From a virus, in IMG/VR virus record IMGVR_UViG_3300017748_000030, positions 1 through 36,964 of that record: a DNA stretch of 36,964 nucleotides. The stretch is one strand, 5' to 3'. Under the pieces are notes generated by a model. That model made no database searches and was not told where the DNA came from. It was given only the letters and a program-made list of their open reading frames with translations. Positions 1 to 6,033 of this stretch are shown one piece after another (positions within the stretch are counted from its first letter, which is position 1; every line of letters starts with the position of its first letter). Made by a program: the position numbers and the translations under genes.

Positions 1-132
1 GATTTAAAAAATAAACAAGGTCGACTCAATTTTGAGCTTGATCAAATAAACGCATCTTACAGTGTGTTTGAAAATGCTTTTAAGGAATCTTTTAAAGAAG
101 ATGATGAAGAAGCACCAACTGAGAAAAAATAA
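1..132 (+). CDS. C-terminal end of an unidentified protein (partial)
   Basis: An open frame enters at base 1 and stops with TAA at 130-132, giving the last 43 residues of a gene that begins outside the window. The tail is hydrophilic, with an acidic run (KEDDEEAPTEKK at the end) and no recognisable domain, so no function can be assigned. It is followed one base later by the micro-ORF at 134, which suggests both belong to one rightward transcript. Low-complexity acidic C-termini like this are common in phage structural and scaffold proteins, but that alone is not diagnostic. Confidence 0.6.
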   Translation, partial: DLKNKQGRLNFELDQINASYSVFENAFKESFKEDDEEAPTEKK

Positions 133-133
133 T

Positions 134-241
134 ATGGACATATTAATACCTGTAGTAATTATTGTAGCAATCGTAGGGTTGTCTATAAAAAAATTCAAAC
201 CTGAACTTTGGACTAAAGCAGTATCTAAATTTAAAAAATAA
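134..241 (+). CDS. 35-residue single-pass membrane micro-protein
   Basis: ATG at 134 opens a 35-codon frame. Residues 2-18 are strongly hydrophobic (ILIPVVIIVAIVGLSI) and are followed by a lysine-rich tail (KKFKPELWTKAVSKFKK). This is the shape of a small inner-membrane protein with its C-terminus inside. It starts one base after the preceding stop. No clear ribosome binding site is visible, so it may be translated by coupling to the upstream gene. The family is not recognised. Small hydrophobic phage proteins of this kind include holin-like and host-membrane-modifying proteins, but neither role is shown here. Confidence 0.45.
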   Translation: MDILIPVVIIVAIVGLSIKKFKPELWTKAVSKFKK

Positions 242-262
242 AAAACCCCTCATAAAGAGGGG
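241..262 (-). terminator. Rho-independent terminator for the leftward gene 284-613
   Basis: On the minus strand a perfect six-base GC-rich stem (CCCCTC/GAGGGG, 246-262) with a five-base loop is followed by a run of five T. It lies 22 bases past the stop of the leftward gene. On the plus strand no T tract follows the stem, so termination of rightward transcripts would be weaker. Confidence 0.75.
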
Positions 263-283
263 CTTATCAAAAGCGACTTGTAA

Positions 284-613
284 CTAGAAGTCAGCCTTGT
301 CAAACAACTCATCAATCATAATGAACTGACCTGCAAAGTCACCGACCTTGGTTCTCTTGTCAATGCGAGTTGCATCTTCAATCACCTTGTAAATCTTTTT
401 GGAATATTCCCAGTCAGGATTTAAGGTATCAATCTTACCTTGGTCAAGCATAATCGCTACAGGCGTAACATTGGTCCCACCGCCATCTTTATCTATAACC
501 AAGATTACAGCAGGCTCGCCATTATCAAACTTTCCTGCCATCAACCTTAGTTGATCAGAATTGTGCTTGATCATAGCCATTTTTTCGTAACACTTTTGTA
601 GTGTAGTTTTCAT
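284..613 (-). CDS. Unidentified small protein, lone leftward gene
   Basis: The preferred start is the ATG at 613, giving 109 residues, because AGGAG sits about 7 bases upstream; a longer frame to 652 has no such site. The protein is soluble and mixed-charge, with a central segment rich in Gly/Asp (DKDGGGTNVTP) between beta-like stretches (AVILVIDKD, PVAIMLDQG) and a C-terminus rich in Ile/Phe/Asp. I do not recognise the family. It is transcribed alone, against the neighbouring operon, with its own predicted promoter (670-698) and terminator (241-262). That layout fits an independently regulated early or host-modulating gene. The promoter carries the AAGTGTT motif shared with the 30.4-kb control region. 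Confidence 0.75.
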   Translation of the reverse strand: MKTTLQKCYEKMAMIKHNSDQLRLMAGKFDNGEPAVILVIDKDGGGTNVTPVAIMLDQGKIDTLNPDWEYSKKIYKVIEDATRIDKRTKVGDFAGQFIMIDELFDKADF

Positions 614-669
614 ATTGATTCTCCTATATGAAGTTTTATGATAAAGAACCACTTCTTTACCTATAGTTA

Positions 670-703
670 ATCTTACACTAATAAAGTGTTAAAGTCAACA
701 CTT
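670..703 (-). promoter_or_regulatory. Leftward promoter with AAGTGTT inverted repeat
   Basis: On the minus strand TTGACT (693-698) and TAAGAT (670-675) are separated by 17 bp, a good sigma70-like layout for the gene at 284-613. An AAGTGTT motif (697-703) overlaps the -35 box. A second copy in opposite orientation (684-690) lies in the spacer, so the pair forms a dyad with a 6-bp centre. The same motif marks the promoters near 30.4 and 31.67 kb. Confidence 0.55.
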
Positions 704-718
704 ATAGATAAATAAATT
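683..718 (+). promoter_or_regulatory. Possible rightward promoter of the curli/lysis operon
   Basis: AAAGTGTT (683-690) runs into TTAAAG (689-694), followed after 18 bp by TAAATT (713-718), about 20 bases before the ATG at 738. The layout (AAGTGTT overlapping a -35, then TAAATT) matches the promoter at 31670-31698, but the boxes are weaker. It would be divergent from, and share operator bases with, the leftward promoter at 670-698. Confidence 0.35.
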
Positions 719-737
719 AATATGTTATATTGGCAAC

Positions 738-1088
738 ATGAATGAATTTACTCAAATAATTAACGAGGTAGGATTTCCAATAGCATCCGCTTTGGGTTTG
801 GGTTTTTTTATATGGAAACTTATTAATAGAATTATTGATGGCATGGAAACCAAGCTTGAAACCCTAGATGACAAAGTACAAACAAGTTTGGATACAATGG
901 AAGAAAGAGTATCTACCAAATTAGATAGCCAGTATGGAATTATTGTAGCTTTGATTGATAGGGTCAGAGCCTTAGACAATCAAAGCATTAGACAGGATGT
1001 TTTATTAAAAACTTTATTAGGTGTACCCAATCTAATAGACATAGATAAATTAGCGAAAGCAGACAGAGATGATCAAAGAAAAGACTGA
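738..1088 (+). CDS. Small membrane protein with coiled coil, YvrJ/holin-like
   Basis: The 116-residue product has one hydrophobic segment near the N-terminus (residues 10-30, VGFPIASALGLGFFIWKLI). A long amphipathic helix rich in heptad Leu/Met/Val follows (about 32-85), and the C-terminus is polar. The NEVGFPIA start and the membrane-then-coiled-coil shape resemble the YvrJ/BhlA type of small phage and bacteriocin-associated membrane proteins, some of which are called holin-like. This assignment is tentative. It is the first gene of the operon that carries the curli-like genes and the lysis genes, and it overlaps the CsgF gene by 20 bases. No clear Shine-Dalgarno precedes the ATG. It could be a holin, an antiholin or an inner-membrane partner of the CsgG/F pore. 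Confidence 0.65.
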   Translation: MNEFTQIINEVGFPIASALGLGFFIWKLINRIIDGMETKLETLDDKVQTSLDTMEERVSTKLDSQYGIIVALIDRVRALDNQSIRQDVLLKTLLGVPNLIDIDKLAKADRDDQRKD

Positions 1089-1542
1089 TTGGATGTTTAT
1101 ATTTGGTATTATTGGATTGATAATAACCATTATTATTTCTATGTTTGCTCATGGTGATGAAATGGTGCATAAATTCAAAAGCCCAAGCTTTTCGGGTATA
1201 GGCACTTCTGCTCATTATTTAACAATAGAGAATCAAGAAACAAGCAGAAAAGAAGCTATTAAAGCTGAAATAAAAGCTTATCAGGAAGACCTAGAAAGAG
1301 AAGCCAACAATACAACACTAGCTAGATTTATAAGAAATTTAGAAAGCAGAATTTATGCACAGCTTAGTAGACAGCTTGTGGATAATTTATTTGGTGAAAC
1401 TGCTAATACTTCAGGCACACTTGAACTAGAAGGTAATACAATAGAGTATTCAACCGATGGTGAATACATAACTTTAAACATAACAGATGCAGATGGAAAC
1501 ACGACAGAAATTACTTTGCCTATTGGGGATTTTTCTTTCTAG
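1069..1542 (+). CDS. csgF: CsgF homologue, curli secretion accessory protein
   Basis: In bacteria CsgF is a small secreted protein that plugs into the extracellular side of the CsgG pore, forms a second constriction, and couples secretion to fibre nucleation. The 157-residue product has an N-terminal hydrophobic export signal (residues 9-28). It then has FKSPSFSGIGTSAHYLTIEN (36-55), the counterpart of the mature N-terminus of E. coli CsgF (FRNPNFGG...LLNSAQAQN) that binds inside CsgG. The C-terminal half also fits: a helix ending LARFIRNLESRIYAQLSRQL (85-104), then a beta region (EYITLNITDADGNTTEITLP) like the [20 protein letters not shown] end of CsgF. It overlaps both neighbours, the downstream csgG by 56 bases. 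A phage gene of this family is unusual. Confidence 0.85.
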   Translation: MIKEKTDWMFIFGIIGLIITIIISMFAHGDEMVHKFKSPSFSGIGTSAHYLTIENQETSRKEAIKAEIKAYQEDLEREANNTTLARFIRNLESRIYAQLSRQLVDNLFGETANTSGTLELEGNTIEYSTDGEYITLNITDADGNTTEITLPIGDFSF

Positions 1543-2284
1543 CTGTAGCACCCTAGACAATTACGCCATACCCTTTACTAGCGTCAAACAATCAGAGGTT
1601 GGACAACTAATCAACCAAGACTTAGCTAATACAGGCGTGCCTTTTGTAAAACTTATTGTTGCCGTCTATCCCACAAGCTTTATTGATCATACAGGACAAC
1701 GAAGAAGCAACAGTTCCTTTGCAACCTTTAGCACAGCAGTAACTCAAGCACCTTATGCATATTTAATTAGAGCTTTAAAACACGCAGGTAACGGTAATTT
1801 TTTTGATGTGGTAGAAAGAGTTGGGTTAGATAATTTAACCAAAGAAAGACAGCTTATTAGATCAACAAGAAAAGACTTTGATGAAAAAAAAGATTTGTTA
1901 CCTTTAGCCTTTGCAGGATTGCTTATGGAAGGTGGTGTGATAGGATATGAAAGTAATCTTAAGTCAGGTGGTCTTGGTGCAAGATATTTAGGTATTGGAG
2001 CCACAAAAGAGTACCGACAAGATACAGTAACGGTTTCACTAAGAACTGTTTCTGTTAGTACGGGCAAAGTTTTAACAGAAGTATTGGTTACCAAAACCAT
2101 ACTTAGCGTTTCGCTAAATCAAGATGCCTTTCGATTTATTTCTGATAATACAGAGTTAATTGAAATAGAAAACGGCATCACCGAAAACGAATCTATAAAT
2201 ATTGCCTTACAAAACGCAATAGAAACCGCAGTTTTGGAAACAATTAAGCAAGGAGTTGTATTAAATTATTGGAACATAAAATGA
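1487..2284 (+). CDS. csgG: CsgG homologue, outer-membrane curli secretion channel lipoprotein
   Basis: CsgG is the nonameric outer-membrane lipoprotein pore that secretes curli subunits. The 265-residue product (E. coli CsgG has 277) begins with a lipoprotein signal and lipobox LSSC at residues 17-20. Core similarity to E. coli CsgG is strong by eye: FSTAV at 81-85, then VERVGLDNLTKERQLIR (109-125), IGYESNLKSGGLGARYLGIG (152-171), then LRTVSVSTGKVL (185-196) and KTILS (203-207). The loop that forms the pore constriction differs. By my alignment E. coli Phe56 is kept (F81), but Tyr51 and Asn55 become S76 and T80, with one extra residue in the loop. The start lies 56 bases inside csgF, so the pair is probably translationally coupled. 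CsgE, CsgC and CsgD homologues are not seen in the window. Confidence 0.95.
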   Translation: MQMETRQKLLCLLGIFLSSCSTLDNYAIPFTSVKQSEVGQLINQDLANTGVPFVKLIVAVYPTSFIDHTGQRRSNSSFATFSTAVTQAPYAYLIRALKHAGNGNFFDVVERVGLDNLTKERQLIRSTRKDFDEKKDLLPLAFAGLLMEGGVIGYESNLKSGGLGARYLGIGATKEYRQDTVTVSLRTVSVSTGKVLTEVLVTKTILSVSLNQDAFRFISDNTELIEIENGITENESINIALQNAIETAVLETIKQGVVLNYWNIK

Positions 2285-2979
2285 AAAAATTATTAGCATT
2301 GTTTTTAATAGGTTCTGTGTATGCAGACAACGAGGTGTATGTGGATCAGGTCGGAGCTACCTTCAACCTTGATATAGAACAACTTGGCTCATCTAATATT
2401 ATAGGGGGTGCTATAGCTTCAGCAGGTTCCATGACTGCACTTGATCTTGATGGCGGAACAATGACTTTGGACATCAATCAAATAGGTGATAGTAACAAAT
2501 TTCTTGGAGATATAACCGCAAGCACTTTTACAGGTTTTTTTGAATTTGATGGCGATAGCAATACCTTTAATATACAAGTCGACCCCACAAATACTTATGG
2601 TGCAAATAGTGGTAACTTTAATGTAGATGTAACAGGAGGTAGCAATACTTTTACCTTAGATGTTGCAACCAATGATCTTGCTAGCACTTTAGATTTAGAC
2701 TGGATAGTGCAAGGAGATAGCAATACTTTTGATTTTGATATAGATTATGATTTGGCAACCAACTATGTTGATGTGGATGGAGATAGCAATACAGTTAATT
2801 TTGATGCTGATGGTAAGAGTGGAGGATATTTTAAACTTGAGCATGACGGCAACTCAAGAACATTTAACATTGATCAACAAAGTGAATTAGCAAGTGACTG
2901 GCTCCGCATTATTTCTAACGGTAACAGTGGTACTGTTTGCGTCATTCAAAACGATGGCGGAACAAGCACCTCATGTTGA
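2281..2979 (+). CDS. Secreted protein with curlin-like repeats, candidate CsgG substrate
   Basis: The ATG at 2281 overlaps the csgG stop by four bases (ATGA) and gives 232 residues; an upstream TTG at 2269 is less likely. A clean signal peptide (MKKLLALFLIGSVYA) is followed by a repetitive, Gly/Asn/Asp/Thr-rich beta protein. Near the N-terminus are curlin-type steps Q-x-G-x-x-x/N (Q23-V-G, Q34-L-G-S-S-N, Q67-I-G-D-S-N). Further on, variants recur about every 20-30 residues: DGDSNTFN, TGGSNTF, QGDSNTF, DGDSNTVNF, DGNSRTFN, NGNSGT. Curlin subunits (CsgA/CsgB) use Q-x-G-x-x-N strand-turn-strand repeats to build amyloid fibres. Here most repeats are Asp-rich and lack the second Gln, so this is a divergent relative or look-alike. 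Two Cys lie near the C-terminus. Confidence 0.75.
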   Translation: MKKLLALFLIGSVYADNEVYVDQVGATFNLDIEQLGSSNIIGGAIASAGSMTALDLDGGTMTLDINQIGDSNKFLGDITASTFTGFFEFDGDSNTFNIQVDPTNTYGANSGNFNVDVTGGSNTFTLDVATNDLASTLDLDWIVQGDSNTFDFDIDYDLATNYVDVDGDSNTVNFDADGKSGGYFKLEHDGNSRTFNIDQQSELASDWLRIISNGNSGTVCVIQNDGGTSTSC

Positions 2980-4003
2980 TGTAGGAGAAATCTCAGAACT
3001 AAACGGTGTTGCCCGTATTGTGCGAGATGAAGCAGAAACAGCAAAGTTAAAAGCTGACATAAGATCATACGACACCCTTGAGACCTCTAATGGTCGCATG
3101 GCTGTTACTTTTCTTGACGATACACTTATACGCCTTACCGAACACTCGCAAGTATTAATTGATGAGTTTGTTTTTGACCCTGACCCAAACAAATCAAAAA
3201 TGGCACTTAATTTTGCTAAAGGGACTGCTAGGTTTGTTACTGGCAAATTAAACAAGGTTGCTAAAAAAAACATAACAATTAGAACTAACAGTGCAACTGT
3301 AGGCATTAGAGGCACAGATTTTACTATCACAACCAATGAGATTGGTGAGTCATTAATAATTCTGTTGCCCAATAAAGATGGTACAGCAAGCGGTGAAATA
3401 GAGGTCATGACCGCTATGGGTACTGTAATCTTAAATAAACCCTATCAATCTACCGTTACCACGGTTTTTGAATCTCCTCCAAGCAAGCCAGTCATTTTAG
3501 ATTTAACTCTTGACCTTATTGATAACATGTTAATTGTTACCAATCCACAAGAAAATAAAACCGCAAATGAAGAGGTTACAGATCAAAGTAGCAATGTACT
3601 GGATGTAGATTTTTTAGAGTTTGATGAGTTAGAACAAGACTACTTAGCAGAAGATGATTTGGAGTTTACAGAGCTAGATATTAACTTTTTGGATGTTAAT
3701 TTTTTTGAAGATATGTTAAAAATAGTTAACGAATTAGATAAACTAAAAGAAGATGATCTAAAACAAGATCAGACAGTAACAAGAATTATTGGCACTAAAA
3801 TTGGTCAAGATACAGAAACACAAATAATTACCTTGGTTACTGGAGATTTAATAAGTTTAAGAAGAAAGGTTGAACAGTCAGTACAAGTAGATTTAAACTC
3901 TAGTCAAGGATATACTGTTATTTTTATACAAAACGGTGTTTCTAATACTATAAAAATAAATGGTGGAGGAGACTCAGTTATAACCATTAAACAAAGTTCA
4001 TAG
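2894..4003 (+). CDS. Secreted FecR-domain protein with acidic linker and curlin-like C-terminus
   Basis: The frame opens with GTG at 2894, inside the preceding gene (86-base overlap). This start is chosen because residues 4-18 form a hydrophobic export signal ending near TMA-EQ; a start at ATG 2954 would lose it. Residues about 60-155 match the FecR domain (GRMAVTFLDDTLIRL, then FAKGTARFVTGKL, then NSATVGIRGTDF). Then comes a very acidic stretch (about 235-292) with repeated F-L/E-x-D-x-L units. The last about 25 residues contain IQNGVSNTIKI and GGGDSVITIKQ, which resemble one curlin repeat and a half. FecR domains occur in sigma-factor regulators and in cell-surface or peptidoglycan-associated proteins. 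With an export signal and no cytoplasmic domain, a surface or periplasmic role is likelier here, perhaps as anchor or nucleator of the upstream repeat protein. Confidence 0.75.
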   Translation: MTGSALFLTVTVVLFASFKTMAEQAPHVDVGEISELNGVARIVRDEAETAKLKADIRSYDTLETSNGRMAVTFLDDTLIRLTEHSQVLIDEFVFDPDPNKSKMALNFAKGTARFVTGKLNKVAKKNITIRTNSATVGIRGTDFTITTNEIGESLIILLPNKDGTASGEIEVMTAMGTVILNKPYQSTVTTVFESPPSKPVILDLTLDLIDNMLIVTNPQENKTANEEVTDQSSNVLDVDFLEFDELEQDYLAEDDLEFTELDINFLDVNFFEDMLKIVNELDKLKEDDLKQDQTVTRIIGTKIGQDTETQIITLVTGDLISLRRKVEQSVQVDLNSSQGYTVIFIQNGVSNTIKINGGGDSVITIKQSS

Positions 4004-4010
4004 GATTAAA

Positions 4011-4496
4011 ATGAAATTTAATTTAATAAAAAATGTAGTAGGAGCCATAGCACCGACACTAGGCTCTGCTTTGGGTGGACCATTAGGTGGACAGGCAGCT
4101 TCTGTTGTGGCACAAGTTCTTGGTTGTTCTCCTGAGCCAAAAGCCATCAATCAAGCCATTCAATCAGCCACGCCTGAACAAATGCTTGAACTAAAAAAAG
4201 CAGAACAAAACTTTGAAGTGCAGATGAAAGAATTAGATGTAGATGTATTCAAGCTAGAGGTTCAAGACAAAGCAGATGCTAGAGGAAAATTTAGCAAAGA
4301 TTGGACAGCTAGAATCATGGGTACTGCTGTGGTCGGTGGATTTCTAGGCTATATATTTTTGGTTACTTTACAGCCACCTGAACAAAATTCTGAAGCTTTA
4401 ATCAATTTGGTGTTAGGATATCTAGGTGGGTTGGCATCAGCAGTTATATCGTTTTACTTTGGGGCTTCAAACACGCCTGAAAAAAAAGATGACTAG
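4011..4496 (+). CDS. Holin-like membrane protein, GTA_holin_3TM type
   Basis: The product has 161 residues. A Gly/Ala-rich hydrophobic N-terminus (APTLGSALGGPLGGQAASVV) is followed by a charged helical region (about 50-95, ELKKAEQNFEVQMKELDVD) and two C-terminal membrane segments (about 105-122 and 130-152). This order matches the 3TM holin family of gene transfer agents and marine phages, which permeabilises the inner membrane and lets endolysin reach peptidoglycan. It follows the FecR-domain gene by 7 bases and overlaps the next gene by 8 bases. It is directly upstream of an XhlA-like gene and the endolysin, which supports the lysis role. Confidence 0.8.
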   Translation: MKFNLIKNVVGAIAPTLGSALGGPLGGQAASVVAQVLGCSPEPKAINQAIQSATPEQMLELKKAEQNFEVQMKELDVDVFKLEVQDKADARGKFSKDWTARIMGTAVVGGFLGYIFLVTLQPPEQNSEALINLVLGYLGGLASAVISFYFGASNTPEKKDD

Positions 4497-4707
4497 CAAG
4501 CCAACAGTACAATCTGTTTCATCGGATTTAAAATCACACGAGGCACAATGTGCTGAAAGATGGAAAACAATATTTCGAGAAACAGAAGAAATAAAAGCAG
4601 AAGTTGCAGATTTAAACAAAACTTTAAAAATGGCGGTGTTTGGATGTTTCGGATTTTTAGGAACCTTGCTAATAGCATTAATATCAATACTCTTTCCCCT
4701 AAACTAA
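4489..4707 (+). CDS. XhlA-like small membrane protein of the lysis cassette
   Basis: The ATG at 4489 gives 72 residues; a frame opening at 4426 is longer but runs inside the previous gene. An N-terminal charged helix (residues 12-47, ending EVADLNKTLKMAV) precedes one C-terminal membrane helix (about 50-69, FGCFGFLGTLLIALISILF). This is the typical layout of haemolysin XhlA-like proteins that cooperate with holins and endolysins. It overlaps the upstream holin-like gene by 8 bases and the downstream endolysin by one base, so all three are likely co-translated. It lacks the signal peptide or lipobox expected of a spanin. Confidence 0.65.
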   Translation: MTSKPTVQSVSSDLKSHEAQCAERWKTIFRETEEIKAEVADLNKTLKMAVFGCFGFLGTLLIALISILFPLN

Positions 4708-5150
4708 TGCAAATATCAAAAGAAGGCATTTGCCTGATTAAAAAGTTTGAAGGCTGTGAGTTAGAGGCTTATCAAGATGCTGTAGGTGTTTGGACAATTG
4801 GCTATGGTCACACCAAGAATGTGCAAGAAGGACAAAAAATATCAGAAGAAGAGGCTGAATCCATGCTTACGCATGAGCTTATGGAATACTGCAAGTATGT
4901 AGAAGATGCTGTAGAAGTGCCATTGCACCAAAATCAATTCGATGCTTTGGTTTCATGGACTTATAATTTAGGTCCATCCAATCTTAACAAATCAACCATG
5001 TTAAAAGTTTTGAATAGAGGTCACTACGAGGAGGTGCCTGCACAAATATGTAGGTGGAATAAAGCAGGGGGTAAGGTGCTAGAGGGATTGACCCGAAGGC
5101 GAAACGCTGAATCTCTACTTTTTGAAGGCAAGGAGTGGGGTAAAATCTAG
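4707..5150 (+). CDS. Endolysin, GH24 (T4-type) lysozyme
   Basis: The ATG at 4707 shares its A with the upstream stop and gives 147 residues, a normal size for phage GH24 muramidases, which cleave the MurNAc-GlcNAc bond of peptidoglycan. The catalytic triad spacing of T4 lysozyme (E11-D20-T26) is reproduced as E15-D24-T30 in KKFEGCELEAYQD and WTIGYGHT. The conserved downstream motifs FDALVSWTYNLG and a late GLTRRRNAE are present. There is no N-terminal hydrophobic signal-anchor, so it probably depends on a holin for release. A frame extending upstream to 4560 is rejected because it runs through the XhlA-like gene. Confidence 0.95.
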   Translation: MQISKEGICLIKKFEGCELEAYQDAVGVWTIGYGHTKNVQEGQKISEEEAESMLTHELMEYCKYVEDAVEVPLHQNQFDALVSWTYNLGPSNLNKSTMLKVLNRGHYEEVPAQICRWNKAGGKVLEGLTRRRNAESLLFEGKEWGKI

Positions 5151-5158
5151 GAGACAGT

Positions 5159-5623
5159 TTGCCACATGCCACTACACGCATAGCGTTAGCAGGTGAATAT
5201 TTGGCAGCATCTTACTTGCTGAGATTTTGCGACTCTGTAATTCTTGCACCCCAAGCTCATAGAAGCGATTTAATTTTAGATCATCAAAATAAGTTATACA
5301 GAGTACAAGTTAAAACTACCAACTCTACATATTTGCGAAGGGGTAAAGATTATTATCGTTGGGAGTTACGCAGTGGTAGAAGAACGGCAAAGAAAGAAAG
5401 ACAAGATTCAGGCGAAAGATATGGCAACGGTCAGATAGATTTATTTTGTTTGGTAGCCCTGCCTTTAGATAAGGTAATTTTTATGCCATTCCATAAAGAA
5501 AAAAATTTAACAGAGTTTGCAAAAACAGAAGAAAGGCTTTTAGAAATAGACACCAAAGAATCTTTGCAAGCATGTTTAGATCAAGCAAACAAAAGTCCAA
5601 AATTAACACCTTTAGATTTGTAA
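5159..5623 (+). CDS. PD-(D/E)XK endonuclease-like protein
   Basis: The start is a TTG at 5159 with GGAG five bases upstream; the nearby ATG at 5166 is out of frame. The 154-residue product matches the small PD-(D/E)XK nuclease type: GEYLAASYLL (with E13), RSDLILD (D37) and then YRVQVKTTN with Q50 and K52 as the (D/E)-x-K-like motif. A C-terminal beta segment follows (GQIDLFCLVAL, KVIFMPF). Such proteins are related to archaeal Holliday-junction resolvases and intron-type endonucleases, and cut or resolve DNA. It sits between the endolysin and terminase, where resolvase-like nucleases can process concatemers before packaging; that role is inferred. Confidence 0.75.
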   Translation: MPHATTRIALAGEYLAASYLLRFCDSVILAPQAHRSDLILDHQNKLYRVQVKTTNSTYLRRGKDYYRWELRSGRRTAKKERQDSGERYGNGQIDLFCLVALPLDKVIFMPFHKEKNLTEFAKTEERLLEIDTKESLQACLDQANKSPKLTPLDL

Positions 5624-5629
5624 TAAAAT

Positions 5630-5647
5630 AAGTTAGAATCAACACTT
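5630..5647. promoter_or_regulatory. AACACTT motif upstream of gene 5664
   Basis: A copy of the AAGTGTT motif (as AACACTT, 5641-5647) lies just before the AGGAG ribosome site of the next gene. It is the right half of an imperfect dyad whose left half is AAGT at 5630-5633. A TAGAAT box lies inside it (5634-5639), but I see no convincing -35. It may be an operator, though on this evidence the match could be chance. Confidence 0.3.
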
Positions 5648-5663
5648 AATACAGGAGATCGTT

Positions 5664-5978
5664 ATGAGCAAACTTAAAAGTAATACCTTTGTCTTAGAGA
5701 CTGCATTAATTAAATTACAGCAAACTCTTGAAGACAGAGATGATGATTACGGTAGCTCTGATGATTTTTTTGACAACCTAGCAAACATGATCAATGCCAT
5801 ACTGGGCAACAAGATAGCAGAGCCGATAACAGGTAGCGATGCTTGTAATATTATGCTTTGCATGAAATTAATTCGCATATCACAAAATCCACAACATTTA
5901 GACAGTTGGATCGATACAGCAGGATATGCCATTCTAGGACTATTAAAACAAGATTATCTGTGTGAAAATGAGGAATGA
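5664..5978 (+). CDS. DUF6378-like phage protein
   Basis: The 104-residue product starts at an ATG preceded by AGGAG. It is helical and has the features of DUF6378: RDDDYGSSDDFFDNLANMIN, then GSDACNIMLCMKLIRISQNP and DSWIDTAGYAILG. This family is common in tailed phages. By sequence style it resembles the all-alpha nucleotide pyrophosphohydrolases (MazG-like), which would suggest a role in nucleotide pools, but the activity is not established here. It is followed by a 108-base gap that contains an inverted repeat and then the terminase gene. Confidence 0.75.
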   Translation: MSKLKSNTFVLETALIKLQQTLEDRDDDYGSSDDFFDNLANMINAILGNKIAEPITGSDACNIMLCMKLIRISQNPQHLDSWIDTAGYAILGLLKQDYLCENEE

Positions 5979-6033
5979 CATGTTTCTTGTGGGTATTATT
6001 CAATATCTCCTCTCTCTCATAATTACATGTCTA

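Noticed and set aside
2894-4003. FecR protein as anti-sigma factor for iron uptake
   Set aside because: FecR regulators have a cytoplasmic domain before the membrane segment and sit beside a sigma gene; here the protein starts with an export signal and no sigma factor is present.
4560-4706. N-terminal extension of the endolysin to 4560
   Set aside because: It runs through the XhlA-like gene, has no signal anchor and no ribosome site; the ATG at 4707 matches the GH24 family start.
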